Source of the DNA: Sulfurospirillum multivorans DSM 12446
GTDB lineage: Bacteria; Campylobacterota; Campylobacteria; Campylobacterales; Sulfurospirillaceae
Length of the DNA stretch: 64,000 bases
Assembly (NCBI RefSeq): GCF_000568815.1
Contig: NZ_CP007201.1
Span: forward strand, 2,551,654-2,615,653
Direction: 5' to 3'
Position numbers and translations under genes: made by a program
The notes under the pieces: generated by a model
The model's database searches: none
Told to the model about the DNA's origin: nothing
What the model saw: only the letters and a program-made list of their open reading frames with translations
In this document: positions 1 through 7,981 of the stretch, one piece after another
Layout: each line of letters starts with the position of its first letter
How positions within the stretch are numbered: position 1 is the stretch's first letter

Positions 1-457
1 TCCAAAACGCTTCTGCTAAGAAGAGCTCCTCTTCGCTAAACACCGTAATGCCACTCTCTTGCAAAAGCTTACATGTAATGCCCGAATCCTTCACACGCGT
101 ACTTGTAAACGTACCATCATAGATGATCTCTTTGCCACATGAGGGGCTTCTGGCTTTTAAAATCGCCATGCACACACCCTCTTCTTGGGCAATGCGCAGG
201 CTCTCTTTGGCGCCTTTGGCAAATTCTTCGCTCACATCTTCACCGCTCTTGCACAAGACCGTGGTCGTTCCTTCCAACACTTCACACGCAGGACGTGGCA
301 CATTGAGTCCTCCGAGCACTTCAGGGCAGAGTGAGACCAAAACACCCTCTTCTCTCCACTGCTCCAAAACCTTTACATGTAAAGCATTATTGCCGCCATC
401 GTATTTGACATTTTCACCGATCAAACAGGCACTGATGAGGATTTTTCGCTTACTCAT
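1..457 (-). CDS. DUF523 family protein (3' part cut by window edge)
   Basis: The first 152 residues of a protein whose end lies beyond the left edge. Family features are visible: an N-terminal SACLIGENVKYDGG segment, a CPEVLGG motif near residue 46 and the ARSPSCGKE motif near residue 101, with conserved cysteines that suggest metal or thiol chemistry. The biochemical role of DUF523 proteins is not established to my knowledge. The ATG at 457 overlaps the stop of the upstream chloride-channel gene as ATGA, so the two are probably translated together. Two copies of the TTACATGTAA palindrome lie inside the gene. Identification as DUF523 is firm; function is unknown. Confidence 0.85.
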   Translation of the reverse strand, partial: MSKRKILISACLIGENVKYDGGNNALHVKVLEQWREEGVLVSLCPEVLGGLNVPRPACEVLEGTTTVLCKSGEDVSEEFAKGAKESLRIAQEEGVCMAILKARSPSCGKEIIYDGTFTSTRVKDSGITCKLLQESGITVFSEEELFLAEAFW

Positions 458-1851
458 TCAAAATCATCCTTTGCATTTTTTACTTGCCATCGAAGCCGCT
501 TATACCGCAAACGATTGCGAAGGCGTTTGACTTTATCAATATCTTTCATATCGATGCTGATGGAAGTATCATCAAGGTCATTTCCTTTACCAATCGTGAT
601 ATTGTCCGCCTTGTTCAATGCCAATTTTTGAGACTGAAAGACACTGCGATGCCCCGTAATTAAAAAGGCAATCACCACGCTGAGTGCCGCATAGTTTGCC
701 ATATGTACACCAAAAAGCTCCACCGCCATGATGATGGAAGCGATGGGAGAGTTGGTTGTACCCGCCAGAACACTCACAAACCCCAGTGCTGCAAAAAGTG
801 CGATGTGATCGCCCGTTAGATGCCCAAAAACAACGCCACTCGTCGCCCCAACGTAAAAAACAGGCGTGATAATACCGCCACTGCCGCCCGACCCCAGTGT
901 TATCGCGGTAAAAATAGTTTTCAGAATGAAGTCGTACCAGTGGACGTTGTCGGAAATGAGCGTACTTGGGCTAAGGGCATCGCGAATCGTGCCAAGCCCA
1001 AGACCTAGATAACTTTCGGAGAGAAAATAGGAGATAATGACCATCACCAAACCCGCAACAAAGGCTTTTAAATAGCGGTTATACGGAATCGTTCGGATCC
1101 CCGTTTCTATTTTATTGACCGCGGTAATAAACAGGTCAGAGACAATACCAAAGAAAACTCCCGCCATAACAACTTGCCCAATCAATCCAAAATCCAAGTT
1201 AAACGCGCGGTACATGTTGATGTCATAATAGTGATACGTCACGCCCAAAAACTGCGCGGTCGTAAATGCGGCAAATCCTGCAATGAACGAAGGAAGCAAA
1301 ACATCATACATAATCACGCCAATAATAAGCACTTCAATTCCAAAAATAGCCCCTGCAATGGGCGTACCAAACACTGAAGCAAACCCTGCGCTGATACCGC
1401 AAATGACCAGTTTTTTACGATCCGACTTGGAAAATTTCAGCAGGGTTGCCACAAATGAAGCCGCCCCCGCACCGATTTGCGCACCAGGGCCCTCTTTTCC
1501 CACCGAACCGCCTGAAAAGATCGTCAGTACCGTTGCGACCAGTTTGACAGGAATTACTTTGGCATTGATGTAACCATCACGCTTATGCACCGCTTCGATG
1601 ACTTTTTCCGTGCCATGTCCCGTCGCGTTTTGATCAAACGTTCGCACGATCCATGTTGTGAGCATCAACGCAAAAGGGAGGGTAAAATAGAAGGGAAAAG
1701 GGAGCAAACTCCGCGTCTGCTCGGCTGTAGAGAGGATGTTAAGAAAGACGGACATCAGCCCGCCTATCATAATACCAACGGCTGAGGAGAGAAACAACCA
1801 TTTGGAAACGCTAAAGAAGATCACCGTCTGTTCAACAACATGTTTATTCAT
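454..1851 (-). CDS. CLC-family voltage-gated chloride channel/transporter
   Basis: A 465-residue polytopic membrane protein of the CLC family, which moves chloride either passively or in exchange for protons. The signature GKEGP loop sits at residues 118-122 with its gating glutamate, and a glycine-rich GSGGSGGIITP segment at 320-330 corresponds to the second anion-filter loop. About ten hydrophobic segments are visible. A basic tail of about 65 residues, rich in Lys and Arg, follows the last membrane segment and contains no recognisable CBS domain. I cannot tell channel from exchanger: the internal proton-glutamate position is not clear to me by eye. The stop overlaps the start of the DUF523 gene by four bases, so they form an operon. 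Confidence 0.93.
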   Translation of the reverse strand: MNKHVVEQTVIFFSVSKWLFLSSAVGIMIGGLMSVFLNILSTAEQTRSLLPFPFYFTLPFALMLTTWIVRTFDQNATGHGTEKVIEAVHKRDGYINAKVIPVKLVATVLTIFSGGSVGKEGPGAQIGAGAASFVATLLKFSKSDRKKLVICGISAGFASVFGTPIAGAIFGIEVLIIGVIMYDVLLPSFIAGFAAFTTAQFLGVTYHYYDINMYRAFNLDFGLIGQVVMAGVFFGIVSDLFITAVNKIETGIRTIPYNRYLKAFVAGLVMVIISYFLSESYLGLGLGTIRDALSPSTLISDNVHWYDFILKTIFTAITLGSGGSGGIITPVFYVGATSGVVFGHLTGDHIALFAALGFVSVLAGTTNSPIASIIMAVELFGVHMANYAALSVVIAFLITGHRSVFQSQKLALNKADNITIGKGNDLDDTSISIDMKDIDKVKRLRNRLRYKRLRWQVKNAKDDFE

Positions 1852-1944
1852 AAAAACTCTTTAATTTTTGGGCTTATTTCATTATAGCCCTCTTTTGTAA
1901 ATTTTTTATAAATATTTAATTGTAAAAGTAATTTAATACTAAAA

Positions 1945-3105
1945 TTAACCGACCATTGATGCGACGATCTCTTTCGCTCGTTTTTTCGCCGCTTCCACTT
2001 CATCTAAAACAAGCGCCACAGCCATTCTACGCCCCACATGACTCACAGGTTTTCCAAAAATACGCACATACGAATTCTTAGAAAAAGCACTCTCAGGTAT
2101 GGTCAGTGTTGGCACATGCTCTTCATTCATGCTTTTAAATGCCCCACTTGCCCCTGAACCGTAAAAGGTAAAATCAAGCGGTAAACCCAAAACTGCTCTT
2201 ACATGTAAAGCAAATTCGCTCTGGCTTTGCGTGATCATCGTGACCATTCCCGTGTCGTGTGGACGAGGACTGAGCTCACTAAAGTACACTTCATCGTCTT
2301 TGACAAAAAATTCGACACCAAAAAGTCCACGACCGCCCAAACCATCGGTCACTGCTTTTGCCATCACTTGCGCTTTGGCTAACACTTCAGGCTTCATAGG
2401 AACAGGTTGCCAACTGAGAACATAGTCACCATTTTCTTGAATATGCCCAATCGGCTCACAAAAAACCGTCTCTTTGCCATTGCGCACCGTCAAAAGCGTG
2501 ATCTCATAGTCAAACGGCACAAACGCCTCAACGATCAGCTCGCTCGCATCGCCTCTGGCTTCTTTGGCGATCTCCCATGATTTTTGGATGTCTTCAGCAC
2601 TGCGTATCACACTCTGCCCATGCCCAGATGAACTCATAACAGGCTTAACCACGCAAGGAATGCCAAGCTTTTTGGTCGCATTTTTCAGCTCTTCAAGCGT
2701 TTTAACAAAGACATATCCACTGGTTTTAAGTCCTAGTTGCTCGGCAGCAAACTCACGAATGTTTTTACGATTCATCGTCTTTTTCACGGCGTCCGCATTG
2801 GGAATCACACAAAAGCCCTCTTTCTCCGCCTCAATAAGCGCTTCAATGCTGAGTGCTTCAACCTCAGGCAAGATGAACGTCGGCTTTTCGAGACGAATGA
2901 CCTCCAAAAGTTCCTCTTTATTTTTCATATTGATCACATAACTTCGATTTGCCACAAGGTGTGCGGGTGCCTGTGGATACGAATCCACCGCTACGGTTTC
3001 AATGCCAAGACGCGTTGCTTCGATGACGACCTCTTTACCCAGTTCGCCACTGCCAATGAGCATGATTTTGGTGCTGTTGCTTTTAAGGGGAGTTGTAAAG
3101 TGCAT
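1945..3105 (-). CDS. purT: Formate-dependent phosphoribosylglycinamide formyltransferase (GAR transformylase 2)
   Basis: PurT makes formyl-GAR from GAR, formate and ATP in purine synthesis, replacing the folate-dependent PurN step. The 386 residues match the usual length. A dinucleotide-like GSGELGKEV motif is at 18-26, the ATP-grasp segment [14 protein letters not shown] at 152-165, and the metal/substrate motif [15 protein letters not shown] at 276-290. The gene appears to stand alone, with 93 bases to the CLC gene downstream and 130 bases to the divergent small membrane protein. A copy of the palindrome at 2199 encodes Leu-His-Val. purA lies 18 kb away, so purine genes are not clustered here. 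Confidence 0.97.
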   Translation of the reverse strand: MHFTTPLKSNSTKIMLIGSGELGKEVVIEATRLGIETVAVDSYPQAPAHLVANRSYVINMKNKEELLEVIRLEKPTFILPEVEALSIEALIEAEKEGFCVIPNADAVKKTMNRKNIREFAAEQLGLKTSGYVFVKTLEELKNATKKLGIPCVVKPVMSSSGHGQSVIRSAEDIQKSWEIAKEARGDASELIVEAFVPFDYEITLLTVRNGKETVFCEPIGHIQENGDYVLSWQPVPMKPEVLAKAQVMAKAVTDGLGGRGLFGVEFFVKDDEVYFSELSPRPHDTGMVTMITQSQSEFALHVRAVLGLPLDFTFYGSGASGAFKSMNEEHVPTLTIPESAFSKNSYVRIFGKPVSHVGRRMAVALVLDEVEAAKKRAKEIVASMVG

Positions 3106-3235
3106 GATTTCCTCTTTGTGTTAGTTTAAGAAATTTTACACAAAAGTGGTTTAAGAAATGAAGAAGTCTAAATTTTATCGCTCGTAGTTGGGTATACTGT
3201 TTATCAAAATCCGATTTTACATGTAAAGGTAATTC

Positions 3236-3520
3236 ATGGAATTTCTTCCCCACATTCTCCTGCTAAGCTCCATTTTTGTCTTTGGCTATTTCTGGCTCAA
3301 ACCGCGCACCAAGCCAAAACCAAGTCCGCAAAAACAAGAAGAGATTCGTGAAATGTACCGACAAAGACTCAACACAGAGCTTTCACGCATCGAAAACCCC
3401 GATGAACGCCAAACAAAAAAAATTGCGTTACTCAAAGAATTTTCTAAAGAGTTAGAGTTTAACCTCTTTTTTGATAAAAACGATGTTCAAGTGTTGATGA
3501 AAGAGTTGGCAGGGTATTAG
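3236..3520 (+). CDS. Small single-pass membrane protein, unknown function
   Basis: A 94-residue protein I do not recognise. One hydrophobic segment covers residues 5-22, followed by a Lys/Pro-rich stretch (KPRTKPKPSPQK) and a charged, probably helical C-terminal half. Such a layout fits an inner-membrane protein with a cytoplasmic tail. A TTACATGTAA copy at 3217-3226 lies ten bases before the ATG, in the untranslated leader or promoter. It ends tail to tail with higA, overlapping it by four bases. Confidence 0.7.
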   Translation: MEFLPHILLLSSIFVFGYFWLKPRTKPKPSPQKQEEIREMYRQRLNTELSRIENPDERQTKKIALLKEFSKELEFNLFFDKNDVQVLMKELAGY

Positions 3521-3885
3521 ACTAAAACCTTAGGTACTAAGACTTCTAGCGGAATATGAAGTCGTGCTGAGAGTTGCGCTATCATTGATAAAGAGAGTCC
3601 AATTTTTCGGTTCAACACTTCAGAGACTTTGCTTTTACTCCCAATCATCGGAACCAAATCTTTTTGTTTAAGTCCCAACTCTTCCATGCGGTATTTGATG
3701 GCTTCGATGGGGTCTGGTGTGGCGATTGCCCAGTATTTTTCTTCGTATTTTTCGATTAAGAGGGCTAAGATTTCAAGCTCATCACTCTGTGGTGTTCCTA
3801 TTTCGGGATTCATTTCCATCAAAACATCAACACGCTCAAGTGCTTTTTCATAATCCATTTCGGTTTTTATAGGTTGAATGTTCAT
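3517..3885 (-). CDS. higA: HigA-type antitoxin (HTH, XRE-like)
   Basis: The 122-residue partner of HigB. Antitoxins of this family bind and neutralise the toxin and repress their own promoter. The N-terminal part is acidic and helical; a helix-turn-helix runs through ELGLKQKDLVPMIGSKSKVSEVLNRK, in the order typical of HigA proteins encoded after the toxin. An in-frame ATG exists further upstream at 3936, but the start at 3885 is preferred because it has an AGAGGAAA ribosome site inside the end of higB and follows the toxin stop by a single base. The palindrome upstream of higB is a plausible binding site. Confidence 0.85.
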   Translation of the reverse strand: MNIQPIKTEMDYEKALERVDVLMEMNPEIGTPQSDELEILALLIEKYEEKYWAIATPDPIEAIKYRMEELGLKQKDLVPMIGSKSKVSEVLNRKIGLSLSMIAQLSARLHIPLEVLVPKVLV

Positions 3886-3886
3886 T

Positions 3887-4180
3887 TTAAATTTCCTCTG
3901 CATTAATTTTACTGTATTCACTGTGCGTTCCAACAAATTTAACCCGTACGATTTTTCGTTTATAGTCGATATGCACGATCAAGCGGAAGTCATTGCCTTT
4001 GATGTTAAACACAACACGATTATCACGCAAAAAAGAGGCACTCGCATAATCACGTTTGATCTGCTCGCTATTTTCCCATTGAGCCTTACGCACATCTGCA
4101 TGCCAAACTTCCAGAGGAATTTTTGCTTGTGCGTGTTTTTCATAAAACTGAACCAATGTCTTTTTGCTGATGATATTCAT
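3887..4180 (-). CDS. higB: HigB-type toxin (mRNA interferase)
   Basis: A 97-residue RelE-superfamily toxin. HigB family members cleave mRNA on the ribosome. The sequence follows the HigB_toxin pattern closely: MNIISKKTLVQFYEKH start, YASASFLRDNRVVFNIKG in the middle and a basic VRVKFVGTHSEYSKI end. Toxin-first order with the antitoxin one base behind is the usual higBA arrangement. There is no evident Shine-Dalgarno sequence before the ATG, and a good -10 element (TATACT on the minus strand, 4187-4192) lies only six bases upstream, so the message may be leaderless or nearly so. Confidence 0.88.
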   Translation of the reverse strand: MNIISKKTLVQFYEKHAQAKIPLEVWHADVRKAQWENSEQIKRDYASASFLRDNRVVFNIKGNDFRLIVHIDYKRKIVRVKFVGTHSEYSKINAEEI

Positions 4181-4186
4181 GGAGTG

Positions 4187-4215
4187 AGTATAATGCTTGT
4201 TCCTTTAAAAGGAAC
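4187..4215 (-). promoter_or_regulatory. higBA promoter with operator-like palindrome
   Basis: The sequence GTTCCTTTAAAAGGAAC at 4199-4215 is a perfect 8-base inverted repeat with a one-base centre. On the minus strand it covers where a -35 element would sit for the TATACT -10 at 4187-4192. HigA antitoxins repress by binding palindromes at their own promoters, so this is the likely operator. The link to HigA is inferred. Confidence 0.55.
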
Positions 4216-4246
4216 TTAATGAGGGATTTAAAATCTAAGAGGAGAA

Positions 4247-4297
4247 ATGCAAGGGAAAATCCCTTGCATAAAGCACAAAAGTCTCGAAAGACTCTTG
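4247..4297 (-). terminator. Tandem hairpins downstream of rpsI
   Basis: Two stem-loops follow the rplM-rpsI genes: a stem with one mismatch at 4276-4297 (loop CGAA), then a perfect 10-base stem ATGCAAGGGA/TCCCTTGCAT at 4247-4269 with a three-base loop. Neither is followed by a long uninterrupted T run on the minus strand. They probably end rplM-rpsI transcription and separate it from higBA. Confidence 0.4.
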
Positions 4298-4330
4298 TAA
4301 AAAAACAATTAACGTTTTCAAGGAAGCTTT

Positions 4331-4356
4331 TAATAGCTCCTCTTGAGGAACTATTA
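4331..4356 (-). repeat. Hairpin overlapping the rpsI stop codon
   Basis: TAATAGCTCCTC and GAGGAACTATTA form a 12-base stem with a single mismatch and a two-base centre, and the right arm includes the rpsI stop codon. No T run follows directly, so it is more likely an RNA-stability element than a terminator. Confidence 0.4.
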
Positions 4357-4746
4357 ACGCTTTGAGAATTGTGGGCTACGACGTGCTTTTTTGCGACCGT
4401 ATTTTTTGCGCTCTACGATTCTTGAGTCACGTGTCAATAAACCATAAGGTTTAAGGATGGTTCTAAAATCAGCGTCCATTGCTGCAAGTGCTTTGGAGAT
4501 ACCATGACGAACGGCATCCGCTTGAGCTGAATAACCGCCACCTTGAGTAGAAGCTACGATGTCAAAGCTTGCTTCTTGTTTTGTAAGAGCAAGAGGTTGA
4601 CGAACACGTTTTTTAATGGTCTCATGACCACCAAGCCATGCTTCAAAATCAACGCCATTAACTGTAATCGTACCTTTACCAGGTGCGCTTACCCATACTT
4701 TAGCGATAGCTGTTTTTCTTTTACCAGTTGCGTATACTTTTGCCAT
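4354..4746 (-). CDS. rpsI: 30S ribosomal protein S9
   Basis: 130 residues, the normal S9 length. It begins [18 protein letters not shown] and ends in the basic [12 protein letters not shown] tail, whose C-terminal KR reaches the tRNA in the P site. It follows rplM by one base; L13-S9 is a two-gene operon in most bacteria, and it lies apart from the main ribosomal operon here as usual. Confidence 0.98.
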   Translation of the reverse strand: MAKVYATGKRKTAIAKVWVSAPGKGTITVNGVDFEAWLGGHETIKKRVRQPLALTKQEASFDIVASTQGGGYSAQADAVRHGISKALAAMDADFRTILKPYGLLTRDSRIVERKKYGRKKARRSPQFSKR

Positions 4747-4747
4747 A

Positions 4748-5176
4748 TTACTTTACCTCTACTTTAACTTGCGCTGTATGTGGATGCTCATTACCAGCAT
4801 AAACTTTTAGCTTTTTGATCATCTCTTTAGCAAGATTTGTTTTAGGTAACATGCCTCTTACCGCAAGTCTGTACAATTTCGCTGGGTTGTTGTTCAAAAG
4901 ATCACCCAATTTTTCAGTTTTAACGCCACCGAAATATCCTGTGTGTCTGTGATACAATTTTGTGTCTAATTTTGTTCCACTAAACTCTACTTTTTCCGCA
5001 TTGATGATGATAACGAAATCGCCACAATCAACATTTGGAGTAAAATAAGGTTTATGTTTGCCTCTGAGCAGTGTTGCTACTTCTGTAAGGAGTTTTCCAA
5101 ATCTCTTACCAGCAGCATCCACTACGATCCAGTCGCGTTTAACTTCGCTTGGCTTAATCGCTTGTGTAGCTTTCAT
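4748..5176 (-). CDS. rplM: 50S ribosomal protein L13
   Basis: 142 residues with the L13 hallmarks [19 protein letters not shown] near the N terminus, [12 protein letters not shown] near residue 52, and [20 protein letters not shown] near 108. It binds 23S rRNA early in large-subunit assembly. It is the first gene of a two-gene operon with rpsI. The 81 bases upstream, before the end of addA, are AT-rich and should carry its promoter. Confidence 0.98.
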   Translation of the reverse strand: MKATQAIKPSEVKRDWIVVDAAGKRFGKLLTEVATLLRGKHKPYFTPNVDCGDFVIIINAEKVEFSGTKLDTKLYHRHTGYFGGVKTEKLGDLLNNNPAKLYRLAVRGMLPKTNLAKEMIKKLKVYAGNEHPHTAQVKVEVK

Positions 5177-5257
5177 CTGTCATAACCTTTGACGTATTTA
5201 TTTAACGAAGTGCAAGTTTAATCAAAATATACTTATATACAGCTTAAATTAAGTGTG

Positions 5258-7981
5258 TTATAAGCTTTTAAGAAGTTCGATTCCATCGTTTTGCAAATAG
5301 CAAATATACGCTTCCACAGGTAAGTTATAAATCGTAGAAAGGGCGTCTTGGTAGAGCTTGACTTGTGCTTGATGTTTAGCACTTTGCTTTTTAGAACTTT
5401 TATAATCGACCACAACGATACGATCTGGAAATTCGAGTAAAAGGTCGATCTGTTTGCGCTCTTTTTGGTAAATCAGGGGTTGTTCTTTATAGACTTTCGC
5501 CCCCTGAATTAAATCCAAAAAGGCTTTACAAGAAATGAGTTTTTCACCTCTTTGATAGATGGCTTGTAAGGTGTGCTCATCCAAAAGCGGTGCAAAACGG
5601 TTTTGCAGTGCGATGTACGCGCGCTTCAATGAAGGCGCATCAAAACTGTCCAACATCTCCAGCAAATAGTGCTGTGCAATTCCAAAGGTGATAGAAGCAA
5701 TCTCAGCGCTTTCACCCTCTTCCTCAGGCGCACTTGCCACCTCTTGCGCACCGTAGCGTTTAGGCTGATAGACACTCATGGTGCTTTGAATAGCAAGAGT
5801 CTCTTTGGTTGAAACGCCAATAACACCTCGCTCTGTTGTGCTCAGATCCAACATCTCAAACGCACTGTTTTGCGCTTTGGCACAGACAAATAGTGACCGC
5901 TTGGCTCGTGTGAAAGCCACATACAACGCATTGAGCCTATCTTCAAACATCAAAACGCTCTCTTGCTCTTTGGCTTTGGCATAGACCGCATCAACGGCTT
6001 CTCTGCCACCCATAGTCAAGTAAAGTCCTTTGATGTCCACCTCATCGTAGCTAAATAAAATCGTATCGCTTCGGTTGTTGTCCCGACTCAAACGGTCACA
6101 CACGATGACATGCTCAAACTCTAAGCCTTTGGATTTGTGAACGGTGAGGACGCGCAGTCCATCGACATCTTCGCTTTTAGCCTCATCGCTCAGTTCATCC
6201 ATCGCAAATAAAAAGCTCTCGATCTCTTCGTAACGACTCGCAACCTCTAAGAAACTGAGCAGATCCACACTACCATCGAACAGTCCATAGGTTTTGATGA
6301 TTTTCTCCACCAAAACAAGCGGTGTTGCATCCAAATCCCAACCTTGTTTAGAAAGCGGTGTATCCCACGTCCTGCCACACAGCACAAGAAACGATGCTTT
6401 GTAGAGTTCATCGCCAAAGTAGAGGTATTTTAGCAGTGCAATAATGGCTTTGATGGAGCGAACTTCAATGAGTTTCAAGGTCGCTTCAAGCCTTACATGT
6501 AAAGCGGGAAACTGCTCTTGCACCAACGCTTTAAAGACTTTGGCATCTTTGTTCGTATGCACCAAAAGGGCAATGTCTTTGGGCTTGACACCCTCTTTAA
6601 GAAGCAAAGAAATCGCCTCTAAAACAGAAGGTTCAATCGCTTCTTCAATGCGCACATTGATGTACCCCTCACCCGTGGCTTTGGCAACCTTTTGTGGCTC
6701 ATAACCTTTGATTTTACATGTAAAGATTTCATTGACAAAACTCACGATCTGCTCGGTACTTCGATAGTTGGTATCTAAAGCATTGACGTCTAAATGCAAA
6801 CTCTTTTTGGCGTACCCAAACAGCTCTTTAGCACCACCCCTAAAACGGTAGATCGACTGCTTGACATCGCCTACAAAAAAGAGCGTTTTAAAATCTTTTA
6901 CGCCCTGCCCTGCGCGTATCTCTTCAATGAGTGGTAGAAGAATTTGGTACTGCACAATGCTCGTGTCTTGAAACTCATCGATCAGCAGATGTTCTATCAC
7001 CCCATCAAGGCGAAAATAGAGAAAATCTTTGCTGATCTCTTGGCGCAAAAGGGTATAAAGCAGATTGGTCACGTCATCAAAACGAAGCTCGCCATACTCG
7101 CCCATCAAAGCTCTGAGACTCTCATCATAGACCGCAAAGAGTTTGCCCAGTTGCCCTAAAAAGTATGACTCTTTAGCATTGACATGCTCATTTAAAGCTT
7201 GTTTGAGTTCTCGCAAAAGCGCATCGGTTGTCTCATTGGCATACTTTTTATAATCCCAATAGCCAAAGTCTTCGCGCTCCAAATACTTCTTGGAAAGCAG
7301 ATCAACCAGTGTCTGCGCTTTGAGTGTCGCCAGCCCACGCGCAGAGAGTCCACTTTGCTCAAAATAGTCTCGAATGTGCTCTAAAATGTCCAAACATGGT
7401 TTTAAGGATGGGTAATGTCCCTCATCTAAGGTGCTGATGTCTAGTTCTGATTTTTTCTGATAGAGCATATTCAGCAGACTAAAAAGATCGTTTAGTTTTT
7501 TATCTTCGTTGATGCTAAAGGCGATTAAAGCATTGTAGAGATTTTTGCTTTTGCACCCTTTGATGAAACGCTCCACCAGCTCTTCGTCAAGCCCATTTTG
7601 CCCTACTTTGAAGTCAGGTTGCAAACCTACATGTAATGCAAAATGACGCAAAATAAGGGAGAAAAAAGAGTCCAGTGTCGAGATTTTGATGTCGGCTTGT
7701 AACAAGGTTTGCATAACACGCTCTTTCTCAAAGAGTAATGTCTCTTTTGACTTGCCCGTTTGCACACAAATCGCCTCTAATTCATCTTTGTCTTCCAGAT
7801 GTTTCAGCGTCTCAAAAATGCGCGTTTTCATCTCTGCCGCAGATTTGTTGGTAAAGGTGAGTGCGACGATCTTTTGCGGATTTGCACCCATAAACAGAAG
7901 TGAGAGGTAACGAACACTCAGCGCAAACGTTTTACCGCTGCCTGCACTGGCTTCGAGTGCCAAATAAGGACTGAGATTCAT
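5258..7981 (-). CDS. addA: AddA: RecB-like helicase-nuclease subunit
   Basis: A 907-residue UvrD/Rep-type helicase with a C-terminal nuclease, one half of the AddAB enzyme that resects double-strand breaks for RecA loading. Walker A is ASAGSGKTF at 11-19; helicase motif II reads LLIDEFQDTS, motif III VGDVKQSIYRFRGG, and the last helicase motif LYVAFTRAKRSLFV. The nuclease motif VVVDYKSSKKQ lies near residue 865. It is shorter than Firmicute AddA but matches the compact Campylobacterota form. The ATG overlaps the addB stop (ATGA), so the two subunits are co-translated. Three perfect TTACATGTAA-type sites lie in this gene or close variants of it (6493, 6714, variant at 7629). Confidence 0.93.
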   Translation of the reverse strand: MNLSPYLALEASAGSGKTFALSVRYLSLLFMGANPQKIVALTFTNKSAAEMKTRIFETLKHLEDKDELEAICVQTGKSKETLLFEKERVMQTLLQADIKISTLDSFFSLILRHFALHVGLQPDFKVGQNGLDEELVERFIKGCKSKNLYNALIAFSINEDKKLNDLFSLLNMLYQKKSELDISTLDEGHYPSLKPCLDILEHIRDYFEQSGLSARGLATLKAQTLVDLLSKKYLEREDFGYWDYKKYANETTDALLRELKQALNEHVNAKESYFLGQLGKLFAVYDESLRALMGEYGELRFDDVTNLLYTLLRQEISKDFLYFRLDGVIEHLLIDEFQDTSIVQYQILLPLIEEIRAGQGVKDFKTLFFVGDVKQSIYRFRGGAKELFGYAKKSLHLDVNALDTNYRSTEQIVSFVNEIFTCKIKGYEPQKVAKATGEGYINVRIEEAIEPSVLEAISLLLKEGVKPKDIALLVHTNKDAKVFKALVQEQFPALHVRLEATLKLIEVRSIKAIIALLKYLYFGDELYKASFLVLCGRTWDTPLSKQGWDLDATPLVLVEKIIKTYGLFDGSVDLLSFLEVASRYEEIESFLFAMDELSDEAKSEDVDGLRVLTVHKSKGLEFEHVIVCDRLSRDNNRSDTILFSYDEVDIKGLYLTMGGREAVDAVYAKAKEQESVLMFEDRLNALYVAFTRAKRSLFVCAKAQNSAFEMLDLSTTERGVIGVSTKETLAIQSTMSVYQPKRYGAQEVASAPEEEGESAEIASITFGIAQHYLLEMLDSFDAPSLKRAYIALQNRFAPLLDEHTLQAIYQRGEKLISCKAFLDLIQGAKVYKEQPLIYQKERKQIDLLLEFPDRIVVVDYKSSKKQSAKHQAQVKLYQDALSTIYNLPVEAYICYLQNDGIELLKSL

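Noticed and set aside
18-35. AAGAAGAGC-like hairpin at the left edge
   Set aside because: It is inside DUF523 codons for Glu/Leu repeats, so the resemblance to the intergenic stem may be coincidence.
123-530. Plus-strand reading frame over the DUF523 gene
   Set aside because: It overlaps the DUF523 and CLC genes in antisense and has no family motif.
5233-5415. 60-residue minus frame at the end of addA
   Set aside because: It lies inside addA in another frame and has no ribosome site.
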